The position numbers were made by a program, and so were the translations under genes. Shown here one piece after another: positions 23,708 to 33,277 of a stretch of DNA of 57,385 bases. The stretch covers positions 151-57,535 of the forward strand of contig NZ_QYCN01000026.1 of assembly GCF_003583925.1 (NCBI RefSeq). Direction: 5' to 3'. Position 1 is the first letter of the stretch. Every line of letters starts with the position of its first letter. Below the pieces are notes generated by a model. The model searched no databases. It had not been told where the DNA came from and was given only the letters and a program-made list of their open reading frames with translations. The stretch comes from Hymenobacter rubripertinctus (GTDB lineage: Bacteria; Bacteroidota; Bacteroidia; Cytophagales; Hymenobacteraceae).

Positions 23708-25267
23708 TTGCTCCCGATTTTCTTCTCCTCTGCGGCCCCTGGCTGGCTGGCCCTGCTGGGGCTGGCGGTGCCGCTGGCTATCTACCTCTGGAACCGCCGG
23801 CCGGGGCGGGTGGTGCGGGTGGGCAGCGTGCGGTGGCTGGCAGCGGCGGCCAACCAGCGCCTGCGCAGCCTCAGGCCCGAACAGCTGCTGCTGTTTTTGC
23901 TGCGCGCCGCCGTGCTGGGCCTGCTCGCCCTGGCCCTGGCCGAACCCGTTCAGGAGCTGCCCCGCCCGCCCCGGCGCGGGCAGGTGCTGCTGGCCCCGGG
24001 CGTTACGGCCACGGCCCTGGCCCCCGTCCGTGACGTGCTCGATTCCCTGCGCCGCCAGGGCTACGAGTTGCGCCAGCTGTTTGCGCGCCGGCCGCTGGGG
24101 GCTCCGGTCGCCTGGGCGGCCGTAGGGCTGGGCGACACCACGCAGGCCGTTGCCCGGCTCGCCATGGATACCGTTCTGGCCCCCGCACCCAACCTCTGGA
24201 ACACCGTGCAACTGGCCACCGACTCGCTGCCCGGCCGGCCTGTGGTGGTCGTGACTTCGCTCGACGTATCCTCGTTCCGGGGCACGCGGCCCGCCCTGCC
24301 CGCCGCCGTGCGCTGGCTGCCCCTGCCCCCACCCGATTCCAGCCGCTGGCCCGTAGCTGCCTGGCAGCCCCACCCCGATAGTATGGTGGTGCTGCTGGCG
24401 ACGGGCTCGGAATCAGCGGTTACCTACCAGAAGGTGCGTCTCCGGCGGCCGGCCGTGGGGCAGATGTTGCCGAGCCGCTGGGGGGGGAGTGAAATCCAGC
24501 TGACTACTCAGCAGGAGCTAGTAGTGACCGAAAGCGGCCGCCGCCGCCGGCTGCCTTTGCTCACCCGTGCCCCCCGCTGGCAGCTGAGCTACGATGCCGC
24601 CCACGCCGCCTCTGCCCGGGTGCTGGCGGCGGCCCTGCGGGCCCTGGCCCCGGTGCTGCCCCTGCGCCCCCGCTTCAGCAGCAGCCCCGCCCTGCCCGCC
24701 GCCCCTGATTCGCTCGACTGGCTGTTCTGGCTCCGCGACGCGCCTTTGCCGGCCCGCTGGGCCAACGCCCCCGGACTGCGGACCTGGCAGGAGGCTTCTA
24801 CGGCGGCCAAAGGTACGGCCACCTGGTTCCGGCCCGCCGGCTCCGGCACCGCGCTGGCCCTTGCGCGCCTCGATACCGTTGCGGCGGGCGGCACTACCAC
24901 CCTCTGGCTCACGGCCGCCGGGCGGCCCCTGCTGAGCTGGCAGGCCCCGGGCCGCTACCACCTGCACACCCGCCTCGATGCCGCCTGGAGCAGCCTTGCC
25001 GACAGCCCCGAATTGCCCGCCCTGCTGCTGCCGTTGGTGCTGCCCGAAACGTCGCCCGCCTTCCAGCCCGATTCGCGCCAGCTGCCGTTGGCACAGCTCC
25101 ACAGCCCCGTCGCGGCGGCGGCCGGGGTCTTATCGTCGGCTGGCCCGACCCGGCCGCTGGCCCCGTGGCTGGTGCTGGGGGCCGGGCTGCTGTTTGCGCT
25201 GGAGCGGCTGCTGGCGGCCCGCCGCAACGCCCGCCCGACTTCACCTGCTAACCCACTTTCGCCATGA
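23708..25267 (+). CDS. BatA-like membrane protein (aerotolerance N-terminal domain)
   Basis: About 519 residues. The N-terminus (GWLALLGLAVPLAIYLWNRR, then RVGSVRWL) is the BatA N-terminal domain. A second membrane helix lies at about 68-85 (LLLFLLRAAVLGLLALALAE) and a third near the C-terminus (LAPWLVLGAGLLFALERLLA). The middle is a periplasmic region. No ATG is available; the TTG at 23708 gives the usual distance to the LWNRR motif, and a TTG at 23672 would add 12 residues. Its stop overlaps the next start (ATGA), so translation is coupled. Confidence 0.85.
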   Translation: MLPIFFSSAAPGWLALLGLAVPLAIYLWNRRPGRVVRVGSVRWLAAAANQRLRSLRPEQLLLFLLRAAVLGLLALALAEPVQELPRPPRRGQVLLAPGVTATALAPVRDVLDSLRRQGYELRQLFARRPLGAPVAWAAVGLGDTTQAVARLAMDTVLAPAPNLWNTVQLATDSLPGRPVVVVTSLDVSSFRGTRPALPAAVRWLPLPPPDSSRWPVAAWQPHPDSMVVLLATGSESAVTYQKVRLRRPAVGQMLPSRWGGSEIQLTTQQELVVTESGRRRRLPLLTRAPRWQLSYDAAHAASARVLAAALRALAPVLPLRPRFSSSPALPAAPDSLDWLFWLRDAPLPARWANAPGLRTWQEASTAAKGTATWFRPAGSGTALALARLDTVAAGGTTTLWLTAAGRPLLSWQAPGRYHLHTRLDAAWSSLADSPELPALLLPLVLPETSPAFQPDSRQLPLAQLHSPVAAAAGVLSSAGPTRPLAPWLVLGAGLLFALERLLAARRNARPTSPANPLSP

Positions 25268-27567
25268 GTGCCGCTGTTATTTCCGTGGCCCCAACGGCTC
25301 CGGCCGGGCTCGTGACGGCGGCCGGCCGCAGCCAGGCCCGCCGTCGTACTCTGGTGCTATTGCTCCCGGCGCTGGCCATTGTGCTGCTGCTGGTGGCGGC
25401 GGCGCGGGCCTGGCCGGGAGCCGCACCGGCTTTGGCGGGCGCGGCACTGGCGGGCCTGCTACTGCTGGGGGCGCGGCTCTGGCAAATCTGGCACGAAACC
25501 CCGGCCGCCGTGGCCGCCCGCCTCAACCGCCTGCACCCGCCCCTCGAAGACAGCACCGCCCTACTGCTGCGCCCGGCCTCGGAGCTGAACCTGCTGGAAA
25601 ACCTGCAACAGCAGCGCCTGCTTACCCGCCTGCCCGAACTGGCGGCGGCCGGCCCGCTGCTACCCGTGAGCTTCCGGCCGGCCTTGGGAACCACGGCCCT
25701 GCTGCTGGCCCTGGCGGCCCTGGTCTGGTGGCAGCGCCCCCCGGCGGCACGGGCAGCTGCGGTTACCGAAGACGCACCGGTGCCCATGCACTTCAACGCC
25801 CCACCCGCCACGCCGGCGGCGGCCCCGCGCATGGTGGCCACCCGGTTGCGGGTGCAGCCGCCCGCTTACACCCGCCAAGCCGCTTTTACCCCCGCCGGGG
25901 CCTCGTTCCGCTGCCCCCGCGAGAGCCGGGTGCGCTGGCGCGTGACGGTGAGCCGGGCCACCCGTACGGTCCCGGTGCTGGAGCTGGGCGCGCGCCGCCT
26001 GTCCCTGCGGCCGGTGCCGGGCGACTCCACCGCCTTCGAGCGGGAGGAAACGCTGCTGACCTCCACGCTTTACCGGCTACGGCTGGGGGGGCAGGTTTCG
26101 GAGGATTATTCTATCGAAGTGGTGCCCGACCAGGCTCCGGTTATCCGCGTCATCAGCCCCAAAGCCTACACGCTGATAGAATTCGGCCAGCCGCCCCGGG
26201 TGACGATTGATGCGCGCATCAGCGACGATTACGGCCTGATCCGGGCCCGCCTGGTGGCCACCGTGGCCCAGGGCCAGGGCGAGGCCGTGAAATTCCGGGA
26301 AGTAGTCACCGACCTGAGCGCCGCCCTGCGCGGCCAGCCCGCCACCGCCACCCTTCGGCCCATACTCAACCTGCCCGCCCTGGGCCTCACCTACGGCGAC
26401 GAGGTGTACTTCTACCTCCAGGCCTGGGACAACCACCAGCACCTCACCCGCTCCGATACTTACCTGGTGCAGTGGGAAGACACGACGGTGCAGACCAGCA
26501 CCCTCGATGCCTCCCTGGGCGTGAGCACGGCCCCGGCCTACTTCCGCAGCCAGCGCCAGATTATCATCGACACCGAAAAGCTGCTGGCCGAGCAGAGCAA
26601 GCTGCCCGCCGCCACGGTGCAGGACCGGGCCAACAGCATCGGCGTCGACCAGAAGCTGCTGCGCATGCGCTACGGCAAGTTTCTGGGCGAGGAAACCGAC
26701 GAAAGCATCGGTGGGGCTACCCGGCCCGACGAGGCCGATGAAGCCGCCCAGGCCGAGCCGCCGGGCATGGGCTCCGTAGTGGCCGAGGACCACACCGAAC
26801 CCGAACCAGCGCCCGCGCCCACCGAAGCCCATTCGGCCAACGACGGCCACGACCACGGCCACAACGCCCCCACCGCCGGGGGCCAGTCGGGCTACGAGGC
26901 CCGCACCGCCGAGCTGCTGGAGCCCTACATCCACCGCCACGACGACGCCGAAACCGCCGACTTCCTGGAGCCCGCCGTGAAAGCCAAGCTCCAGGCCGTG
27001 CTCAGTGAAATGTGGGAGGCCGAGCTGCGCCTGCGCACCGGCCGGCTCCGGGAGGCCCGCCCCTACGAGTACCGGGCGCTGCGCCTGCTCAAGGAGGTGC
27101 AGCAGCAAACCCGGGCCTACGTGAAAAAGGCCGGCTTCACGCCCCCGCCCATGCCCGAGGCCACCACCCGCCTCACCGGCGACCTGGCGGGGGCCACCGC
27201 CCCCCGCCGCCAGCGGCAGCGGCCGGCTCCGGCCACCCAACCCGCCGTGCGGGCCGCGTTGCGGGTGCTCACCCAGCTACGCGCCGCCGGTTCGGTGCCC
27301 GCCGGGGCCGCGGCGGTGCTGGAGCAGGCGGGGCCGGAGCTCTCCCGGGCCGCCCTGAACCAGCCCGGCCGCTACCTGGGGGCGCTGCGGCAGCTCCGGA
27401 CGCTCACGGCCACTCTGCGCGCCAACCGAACCCCGGACCGGGCCGGGCTGCCCGCCCTGGAGCAGGCCTTTACCAGTCTGCTGCCCGTGCCGCCGCCCGC
27501 GCCCACCCGCACTACTACGCCCGCCAGCGCCCTCACCCGCCGCTATTTTCAGGAGCTGAACCGGTGA
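25264..27567 (+). CDS. DUF4175-like membrane protein
   Basis: A 767-residue protein. Membrane helices lie at about 30-46, 56-74 and 140-157. A periplasmic part follows with PPAYTRQAAFTPAGASF and DARISDDYGLIRARLV, wording typical of DUF4175-type proteins. The C-terminal 300 residues are largely helical with an acidic, His-rich segment (about 490-545: DEADEAAQAEPP, HSANDGHDHGHNAP) that might bind metal. It overlaps the BatA-like gene by 4 nt and probably acts in the same envelope complex. The family call is from pattern recognition only. Confidence 0.75.
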   Translation: MSAAVISVAPTAPAGLVTAAGRSQARRRTLVLLLPALAIVLLLVAAARAWPGAAPALAGAALAGLLLLGARLWQIWHETPAAVAARLNRLHPPLEDSTALLLRPASELNLLENLQQQRLLTRLPELAAAGPLLPVSFRPALGTTALLLALAALVWWQRPPAARAAAVTEDAPVPMHFNAPPATPAAAPRMVATRLRVQPPAYTRQAAFTPAGASFRCPRESRVRWRVTVSRATRTVPVLELGARRLSLRPVPGDSTAFEREETLLTSTLYRLRLGGQVSEDYSIEVVPDQAPVIRVISPKAYTLIEFGQPPRVTIDARISDDYGLIRARLVATVAQGQGEAVKFREVVTDLSAALRGQPATATLRPILNLPALGLTYGDEVYFYLQAWDNHQHLTRSDTYLVQWEDTTVQTSTLDASLGVSTAPAYFRSQRQIIIDTEKLLAEQSKLPAATVQDRANSIGVDQKLLRMRYGKFLGEETDESIGGATRPDEADEAAQAEPPGMGSVVAEDHTEPEPAPAPTEAHSANDGHDHGHNAPTAGGQSGYEARTAELLEPYIHRHDDAETADFLEPAVKAKLQAVLSEMWEAELRLRTGRLREARPYEYRALRLLKEVQQQTRAYVKKAGFTPPPMPEATTRLTGDLAGATAPRRQRQRPAPATQPAVRAALRVLTQLRAAGSVPAGAAAVLEQAGPELSRAALNQPGRYLGALRQLRTLTATLRANRTPDRAGLPALEQAFTSLLPVPPPAPTRTTTPASALTRRYFQELNR

Positions 27568-27630
27568 TGAGGTAACTCCCGCCGGATAACACCTCTCCTC
27601 CCAACATCAACCTGCCGCCTGCTTCGCCCT

Positions 27631-29418
27631 ATGCTGTTCCTGATTTCCGGTCTGCTGCTTGCCCTTCTGCTCACGGTGCTGGCCCTGCGCCGGCCCGATG
27701 CGCGGCGACGGGTTTGGCGCGTGGCAGCCGGACTGGGGGCCGTGGCGGGGCTGGGGCTGGCCGCGTTTCCGCCGGTGCAGGAGCAGGCCGGCCCCGCCCG
27801 CCCCACTACGGCCATTCTGCTGACGGCCAGCTATTCGCCCGATACGCTCCGCGCCCTGCTGCGCCGCCTCGGCCCGACCACACCCGTGTACCGCCGCTAC
27901 GGCGCAGCCGCCCCGGCCGGCAACGATACGCTCACGCTGCCCAACGCCACGGCCATCGGCCTGCTACTACCCGGCCTGCGCGAGCTGCATGTGCTGGGCC
28001 GGGGCCTGCCAGCGGCCGACGTGCCGGCCCTGCCCGGACTACCCCTGCGGCTGCACGCCGATGCGCCGGCCGCTGGTTTTCAGCAGGCCACCTGGGATGC
28101 CCAGCCCGAGCTGGGCCAACCCTGGAGCGTGGCCGGGCAGCTGGCCAAGGTGGGCAACGGGCCGGTGTGGGTGCGGCTGCGCGCCGCCGGGGCAGTCCGC
28201 GACTCGGTGCGGCTGCCGGCGGGCGGCGGCCCGTTTGAGTTGCGGTTTGTGCCCCGGGCCACCGGGCGGGCCGTGTACGGGCTGGAAGCGCGGCAAGGCG
28301 CGCGGCTTGTCGCCCGGGAGCCGGTGCCGGTGGAGGTGCAGGCCCCCCAGCCGCTGCGGGTGCTGGTGCTGGCGGCCGCCCCGTCGTTTGAGCTGCGGTT
28401 TCTGAAGGAGTATCTGGCCGCCCACCAGCACACGGTGGCGGTGCGCACGGGCCTGAGCCGGGGCCTCACCCAGACCGAATTCCTCAACCTGCCCAACCCG
28501 CCCGCCCTCGGCCGCCTCACGCCCGCCCTGCTGGCCCGCTTCGAGGTAGTGGTAACCGATGCGGCCTCCCTGGCTGGCCTGGGCGGCGCGGAAGCCGCCA
28601 CCCTCCAACGCGCCGTGCGGGAAGGCACCTGCGGCGTTCTGCTGGTAGCGGATACTCCCACCCTGCCCCGCCAGCTGCCCGGGGCCAGCGCTTTCCGGGT
28701 GCAGCTCCGGTCGGCCGCCGCTGCCCTCGTGGCCCAGCCCCTGCGCTGGCCGGCGGCTCCGGCGGCGGCGGCCCTCGTGCCCGCTACCCTGCGCCCAACC
28801 ACGGCTCTGCGCGCCCTCATCAGCGGCCCTGACCGGCAACCCGTGGCGGCAGCCCGGGCCCTGGGCCTGGGCACGGTGGTCGTGAGCACCATCACCGAAA
28901 GCTTTCCCTGGGCTTTGCAAAACAAGGCGGCCACTTACGCGGCGTATTGGAGCCGGCTACTCACGGCCGCCCGCCCGGTCCGGCGAATGAGCGGGGCCAT
29001 TCAGGGGCTGAATTCCTGGCCCACTCCCAACGAGCCCCTGCACCTGCGCACCGTGGGAGCCGGCAGTGCGTCCTTGTGGCTGGCCGCCCCCGCCACCGAT
29101 ACGCTCCGGCTGGCTCAGCGGCCAGATGCCTGGGTGGCGGAATGGGCCACGGCCACGTACTGGCCGGCCGTCGCTGGGTGGCACCAGGCCCGGGTGGGCA
29201 CGGTACGGCAGTGGTTTTACGTGTATGGCTCTCCCCAGTGGGCGGGGCCGAGACGGCAGCAGTGGCAGCGCGCGGCGGCGCTGGCCCCGGCCGGGCCGGG
29301 GGCCGAGGCGGCCACTACCGTAGCGGTGCCCGGCCGGCGCACCACCTGGCCCCGCTGGTGGGGCTATGCCCTGTTTCTGCTGGCGGCGGGCTTCTTATGG
29401 CTGGAGGAGAAACTATAA
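27631..29418 (+). CDS. Large membrane protein of the MoxR cluster
   Basis: A 595-residue protein with two N-terminal helices (about 2-18 and 31-46), a long periplasmic region, and one C-terminal helix (WWGYALFLLAAGFLWLEE). The middle contains LRVLVLAAAPSFELRFLKEY, which looks like the start of a glutamine-amidotransferase-like domain found in similar BatA-cluster proteins, with a second segment GTCGVLLVADTP. The catalytic Cys is uncertain. It is last in the moxR operon, 63 nt after the previous stop. Confidence 0.75.
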   Translation: MLFLISGLLLALLLTVLALRRPDARRRVWRVAAGLGAVAGLGLAAFPPVQEQAGPARPTTAILLTASYSPDTLRALLRRLGPTTPVYRRYGAAAPAGNDTLTLPNATAIGLLLPGLRELHVLGRGLPAADVPALPGLPLRLHADAPAAGFQQATWDAQPELGQPWSVAGQLAKVGNGPVWVRLRAAGAVRDSVRLPAGGGPFELRFVPRATGRAVYGLEARQGARLVAREPVPVEVQAPQPLRVLVLAAAPSFELRFLKEYLAAHQHTVAVRTGLSRGLTQTEFLNLPNPPALGRLTPALLARFEVVVTDAASLAGLGGAEAATLQRAVREGTCGVLLVADTPTLPRQLPGASAFRVQLRSAAAALVAQPLRWPAAPAAAALVPATLRPTTALRALISGPDRQPVAAARALGLGTVVVSTITESFPWALQNKAATYAAYWSRLLTAARPVRRMSGAIQGLNSWPTPNEPLHLRTVGAGSASLWLAAPATDTLRLAQRPDAWVAEWATATYWPAVAGWHQARVGTVRQWFYVYGSPQWAGPRRQQWQRAAALAPAGPGAEAATTVAVPGRRTTWPRWWGYALFLLAAGFLWLEEKL

Positions 29419-29516
29419 TCCCCCGGCAACCGGGCCGGAGCACGAGGCAGCGGTTGCCCGGTTCGCCGGCCCAGCCCAATAGGCCCGATACCCGTATCTT
29501 GCGGCTTGGCGAAGGG

Positions 29517-29558
29517 CCAAAAAATAGCCCGGGTTCCGCTGGGCGGAATCCGGGCTAT
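29517..29558 (-). terminator. Rho-independent terminator of the Thr-rich lipoprotein gene
   Basis: On the minus strand, ATAGCCCGGATTCCGC pairs with GCGGAACCCGGGCTAT (one mismatch) and is followed by TTTTTT. It lies 33 nt beyond the lipoprotein stop. The hairpin could also stop transcripts from the moxR operon, but without a T-tract on that strand. Confidence 0.85.
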
Positions 29559-29590
29559 AGCCACTGCGCACCGGCCGGGCCGGCGGGCAA

Positions 29591-29836
29591 TTACTTAACC
29601 TCCGTGGTAGTAGTGGTGGTTGCCGGAGCCTCCGTGGTGGTGGTTTCGGTGGTAGTGGTGGCCGCCGGAGCCATCGCATCAGCGGGCACAACTACCGTGG
29701 TATCGGTTACCGTGGTGGTAGTCTCGGGAGCCGTTACCTCGGTCGTGGTGGTGGTTTCCACCGCTTTCTGCTCGCACGAAGCGAGGGTAGCGGCGAATAC
29801 AACGGCCAGGGCGGATACCTTCAGGAAATTCTTCAT
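29591..29836 (-). CDS. Thr-rich low-complexity lipoprotein
   Basis: An 81-residue protein. The signal peptide ends in a lipobox (TLASC, Cys21), so it should be lipidated and membrane-anchored. The mature part is almost only Thr, Val, Ala, Glu and Pro, with repeats such as ETTTTTEV and TTTVTDTTVVV. No fold is expected; it may be a flexible spacer or a substrate for O-glycosylation, which in Bacteroidota targets D-S/T-hydrophobic motifs. DTTV is such a motif. A good terminator follows, so the gene is a single unit. Confidence 0.85.
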   Translation of the reverse strand: MKNFLKVSALAVVFAATLASCEQKAVETTTTTEVTAPETTTTVTDTTVVVPADAMAPAATTTTETTTTEAPATTTTTTEVK

Positions 29837-29896
29837 GGGGAGGGGAGTTTGAAATTTTTAGTCCGAAAAACGTCGTTCATCCGGAAATCGACCATA

Positions 29897-29936
29897 GGTA
29901 ACCCCCCATTGAAAAATATTTTTTTTGCGGGTTACC
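29897..29936. promoter_or_regulatory. GGTAACCC inverted repeat upstream of the sigma factor
   Basis: GGTAACCC (29897-29904) and GGGTTACC (29929-29936) are exact 8-bp arms flanking an AT-rich stretch with a run of eight T. It ends 33 nt before the sigma factor ATG and may be an autoregulatory promoter or operator. Confidence 0.4.
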
Positions 29937-29969
29937 GAAGCGGACCTCACGTATTAAGCAACAAAGCGA

Positions 29970-30551
29970 ATGGGTAAGGGACTTGCTTCCTACACCGATG
30001 AGGAGTTTGTGGCGGCCATCCGCCGCGACGACGACCGGGCGCTGGCTCAGCTCTACCGGCTGCATTTTCCCATGATTTCGCACTATGTGCTGCAAAACAG
30101 CGGCACCGAAGACGAAGCCAAGGACGTGTACCAGGAGGGCGTGATGGTATTCTATGAGAAGGTCCGCGACGGCTCCCTGGAGCTCAGCTGCCAGATCAAA
30201 ACCTACCTCTACGCCGTGTGCCGCCGCCTGTGGCTCAAACGGCTCACCGAGAAAACCCGCTTCGGCGGCCACCTCGATGACTACGAGCCCTACCTCGAAA
30301 CCGGAGCCGAAGCCGACCTGGAGTTGGCCGAGGAGCGGGACCGGCAACTGGGCACCATGAGCCAGGCGCTGGACCTGATCGGGGAGCCGTGCCGCTCCTT
30401 GCTGGAAGGCTTCTACCTGCTCGATAAATCGATGCAGCAGCTCACGGCCGAGTTTGGCTACACCAACGCCGACAACGCCAAAAATCAAAAATACAAGTGC
30501 CTGGTTCGTCTGAAAAAGCTCTTTTTCAATCAGTATCAGGAACTGAACTAG
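29970..30551 (+). CDS. RNA polymerase sigma factor (sigma-70/ECF type)
   Basis: A 193-residue ECF-like sigma factor. Region 2 is seen in ALAQLYRLHFPMISHYVLQN, then EDEAKDVYQEGVMVFYEKVR and IKTYLYAVCRRLWLKRL (about 20-95); region 4 is in LLEGFYLLDKSMQQLTAEFG with YTNADNAKNQKYKCLVRLKK at the end. The GYTNADNAKNQK type is common in Cytophagales. It is followed after 142 nt by a membrane protein with an anti-sigma-like cytoplasmic part, its likely partner. Confidence 0.92.
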   Translation: MGKGLASYTDEEFVAAIRRDDDRALAQLYRLHFPMISHYVLQNSGTEDEAKDVYQEGVMVFYEKVRDGSLELSCQIKTYLYAVCRRLWLKRLTEKTRFGGHLDDYEPYLETGAEADLELAEERDRQLGTMSQALDLIGEPCRSLLEGFYLLDKSMQQLTAEFGYTNADNAKNQKYKCLVRLKKLFFNQYQELN

Positions 30552-30556
30552 AACAT

Positions 30557-30686
30557 GAGAAGTGAAAGAATGAAGAAGTAAGAGAGGAGAGGTATGAGAC
30601 TACGTTCCGACGGCCCAGCCGGCAGCACGGAAAGCTCACTTCGCACTCCGTATTTCTCACTTCTCCTCTCTCACCGCTCACTTCTC
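30557..30686. repeat. Imperfect inverted repeat between sigma factor and protease genes
   Basis: GAGAAGTGAAAGAATGAAG and AGAGAGGAGA-type text on the left is complemented by TCTCCTCTCTCACCGCTCAC on the right. The arms are A/G-rich against T/C-rich and pair imperfectly. The element fills the spacer and ends about 8 nt before the next ATG. Confidence 0.65.
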
Positions 30687-30693
30687 CCCAAGA

Positions 30694-31884
<1,191 letters not shown>

Positions 31885-31911
31885 GCCGCCCGCCTTTTCC
31901 GAAAGACTGTC

Positions 31912-31947
31912 AGCAGCCCTGGTGCCCGCGCGCCAGGGCTGCTTTTT
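31912..31947 (+). terminator. Rho-independent terminator after the protease gene
   Basis: AGCAGCCCTGG pairs exactly with CCAGGGCTGCT and is followed by a T-run. It is 27 nt after the stop. Confidence 0.88.
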
Positions 31948-32146
31948 GGGCTTGCCGCCCGATTCGTTGCCGGGGTCCGGAGCGGCGAAGCAAGGCAGAT
32001 CCGGCGGCCGGCCGCCAGAGCATCCGGGCCTTCTTTTCGCGGGCAGGTATCAAAATCGGGTAACTTGCGTAGAGGATTTCGGCTGGCCCGGTGCCGGCCA
32101 CTTCATCTGATTTCATCTTTAATTCTGACGCTCCTTTCTCTCAGCC

Positions 32147-32401
32147 ATGAGCAATCAACTCTCCTCCGAAGTAGAAAAAATTCTTCCCGAAGACATTATC
32201 AACACCCTGCAAAGCGGTTATAAGGTTTTCCAGGGCGAAGCCGACCAGCTGGAAGACCTGCTGAAGCATGGTGGAGCCCTGTTGCGCAAGGCTTCGCGCC
32301 GCTTCACCACCACCCAGCTTATTGTGGGTATTGCGGTGCTGGCGAGCGTGGCCGTATTTGCCGCCGCCAAAGCCGCCGAGGCCGCCAGCGACGAAGAATA
32401 G
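32147..32401 (+). CDS. Small membrane protein
   Basis: An 84-residue protein I do not recognise by name. The N-terminal 45 residues are charged and helical (VEKILPEDIINTLQSGYKVF), and one membrane helix follows (TTQLIVGIAVLASVAVFAAA, about 55-74), with a short acidic tail. Small proteins of this shape are common in Cytophagales. It is flanked by terminators on both sides, so it is a single-gene unit. Confidence 0.75.
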   Translation: MSNQLSSEVEKILPEDIINTLQSGYKVFQGEADQLEDLLKHGGALLRKASRRFTTTQLIVGIAVLASVAVFAAAKAAEAASDEE

Positions 32402-32431
32402 CCACTGTTTCGGGTACCCTAGTCGCCCTTC

Positions 32432-32465
32432 AAAAACCCTCTTCCCTTCCGGGAGAGGGTTTTTT
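32432..32465 (+). terminator. Rho-independent terminator after the small membrane protein
   Basis: AAAAACCCTCTTCCC pairs with GGGAGAGGGTTTTTT with one mismatch around a 4-nt loop. The A-run and T-run make it usable in both directions. Confidence 0.88.
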
Positions 32466-32510
32466 CGTGCATAATTTTTGTTTATAATTTTAACCATAAT
32501 TAATTTAACT

Positions 32511-32518
32511 TATACTTG
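32511..32518 (+). promoter_or_regulatory. Putative -7 box for the small basic protein
   Basis: TATACTTG differs from the Bacteroidota TAnnTTTG at one position. It lies in an AT-rich stretch (32467-32530) that stands out from the GC-rich surroundings, 19 nt before the ATG at 32538. Confidence 0.45.
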
Positions 32519-32537
32519 CACCGAGATAATAAAAACC

Positions 32538-32756
32538 ATGATTCAGCTTATGAAAATTCTCCTACCCTCCTTCCTGGTCGTAGCCGCCCTGCTTACGGCC
32601 GAAGTTGCCCTGGCCGCACCCGCCGCCCCTACTGCGGCTCCGGCCACCCGTTCCACCATCCTCACCACCACGGCCAACACCCCCGACTGGGGCAAGCTCA
32701 AGCGCAAGAAGCGCCGTCAGGCCGCTTACCAGCGCCTGCGCAAGCGCCGCCACTAA
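32538..32756 (+). CDS. Tiny secreted basic protein A
   Basis: A 72-residue protein from the ATG at 32538 (a second ATG at 32550 is equally possible). It has a signal peptide (ILLPSFLVVAALLTAEVALA), a Thr/Ala/Pro linker and a strongly basic C-terminus (KLKRKKRRQAAYQRLRKRRH). It was missed as a short start because the frame opens further upstream. The function is unknown; the basic tail could bind nucleic acid or membranes. It is followed 59 nt later by a second protein of the same type. Confidence 0.7.
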   Translation: MIQLMKILLPSFLVVAALLTAEVALAAPAAPTAAPATRSTILTTTANTPDWGKLKRKKRRQAAYQRLRKRRH

Positions 32757-32815
32757 CCGGCGGCCGCCCCGCGCCACTTGCTCCAACTCTCCCAGCTTCC
32801 TTCCGGCCCCAGTCC

Positions 32816-33043
32816 ATGAAAAACGTCCTCTCGCTTCTGCTCATGCTGGGCACGGCCGGCCTGCTGGCCGCCGCCCCGGCACACGCCGTCACTCCCGACC
32901 CCACCACCGCTACCACGAAAGCCGAAAAGGTTAAGAAGGCCCGTAAGACGTCGGGGCTGATGGCCAAAATCCGGCAGAAGCAGGCCAAGCAGCAGCAGCC
33001 CGCCTACGTGCGGGCCCTCCAGCGCAACGAACTGTTCCGCTAG
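32816..33043 (+). CDS. Tiny secreted basic protein B
   Basis: A 75-residue protein starting at the ATG at 32816. The signal peptide (VLSLLLMLGTAGLLAAAPAH) is followed by a Thr-rich stretch and a Lys-rich tail (KAEKVKKARKTSGLMAKIRQ). It resembles the preceding gene in length and design, though the sequences are not clearly homologous. The two probably share a transcript that ends at the hairpin at 33143. Confidence 0.7.
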   Translation: MKNVLSLLLMLGTAGLLAAAPAHAVTPDPTTATTKAEKVKKARKTSGLMAKIRQKQAKQQQPAYVRALQRNELFR

Positions 33044-33142
33044 CGCACGCTGACCGACGGTAGCCGGCGCGCGTGACGGAGCAGCGACAACAGCGGTGAG
33101 CGGTGGGCGGGTTGCAGAATCCCCCTCCAGCCGAAGGAAGAG

Positions 33143-33196
33143 TGCCCCGCAGCGGGGCCAGGAGTTGGGAAAAACTTCTGGCCCCGCTGCGGGGCA
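33143..33196. terminator. 24-bp-arm hairpin between convergent genes
   Basis: Arms 33143-33166 and 33173-33196 (TGCCCCGCAGCGGGGCCAG) match at 23 of 24 positions with a 6-nt loop. It lies between the small secreted protein (plus) and trehalase (minus) and could end both transcripts, though no T-run is present. Confidence 0.6.
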
Positions 33197-33277
33197 CGGC
33201 TGTTTTACGATGGATACTACCAGGCGTGCTGGCTACCTGCGCTTACGGCAGAAGCCCTGTGTGCGGGGGCCGGGCAG

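Noticed and set aside
31922..32110. 62-codon frame after the protease gene
   Set aside because: It lies over the rho-independent terminator and has no start signal.
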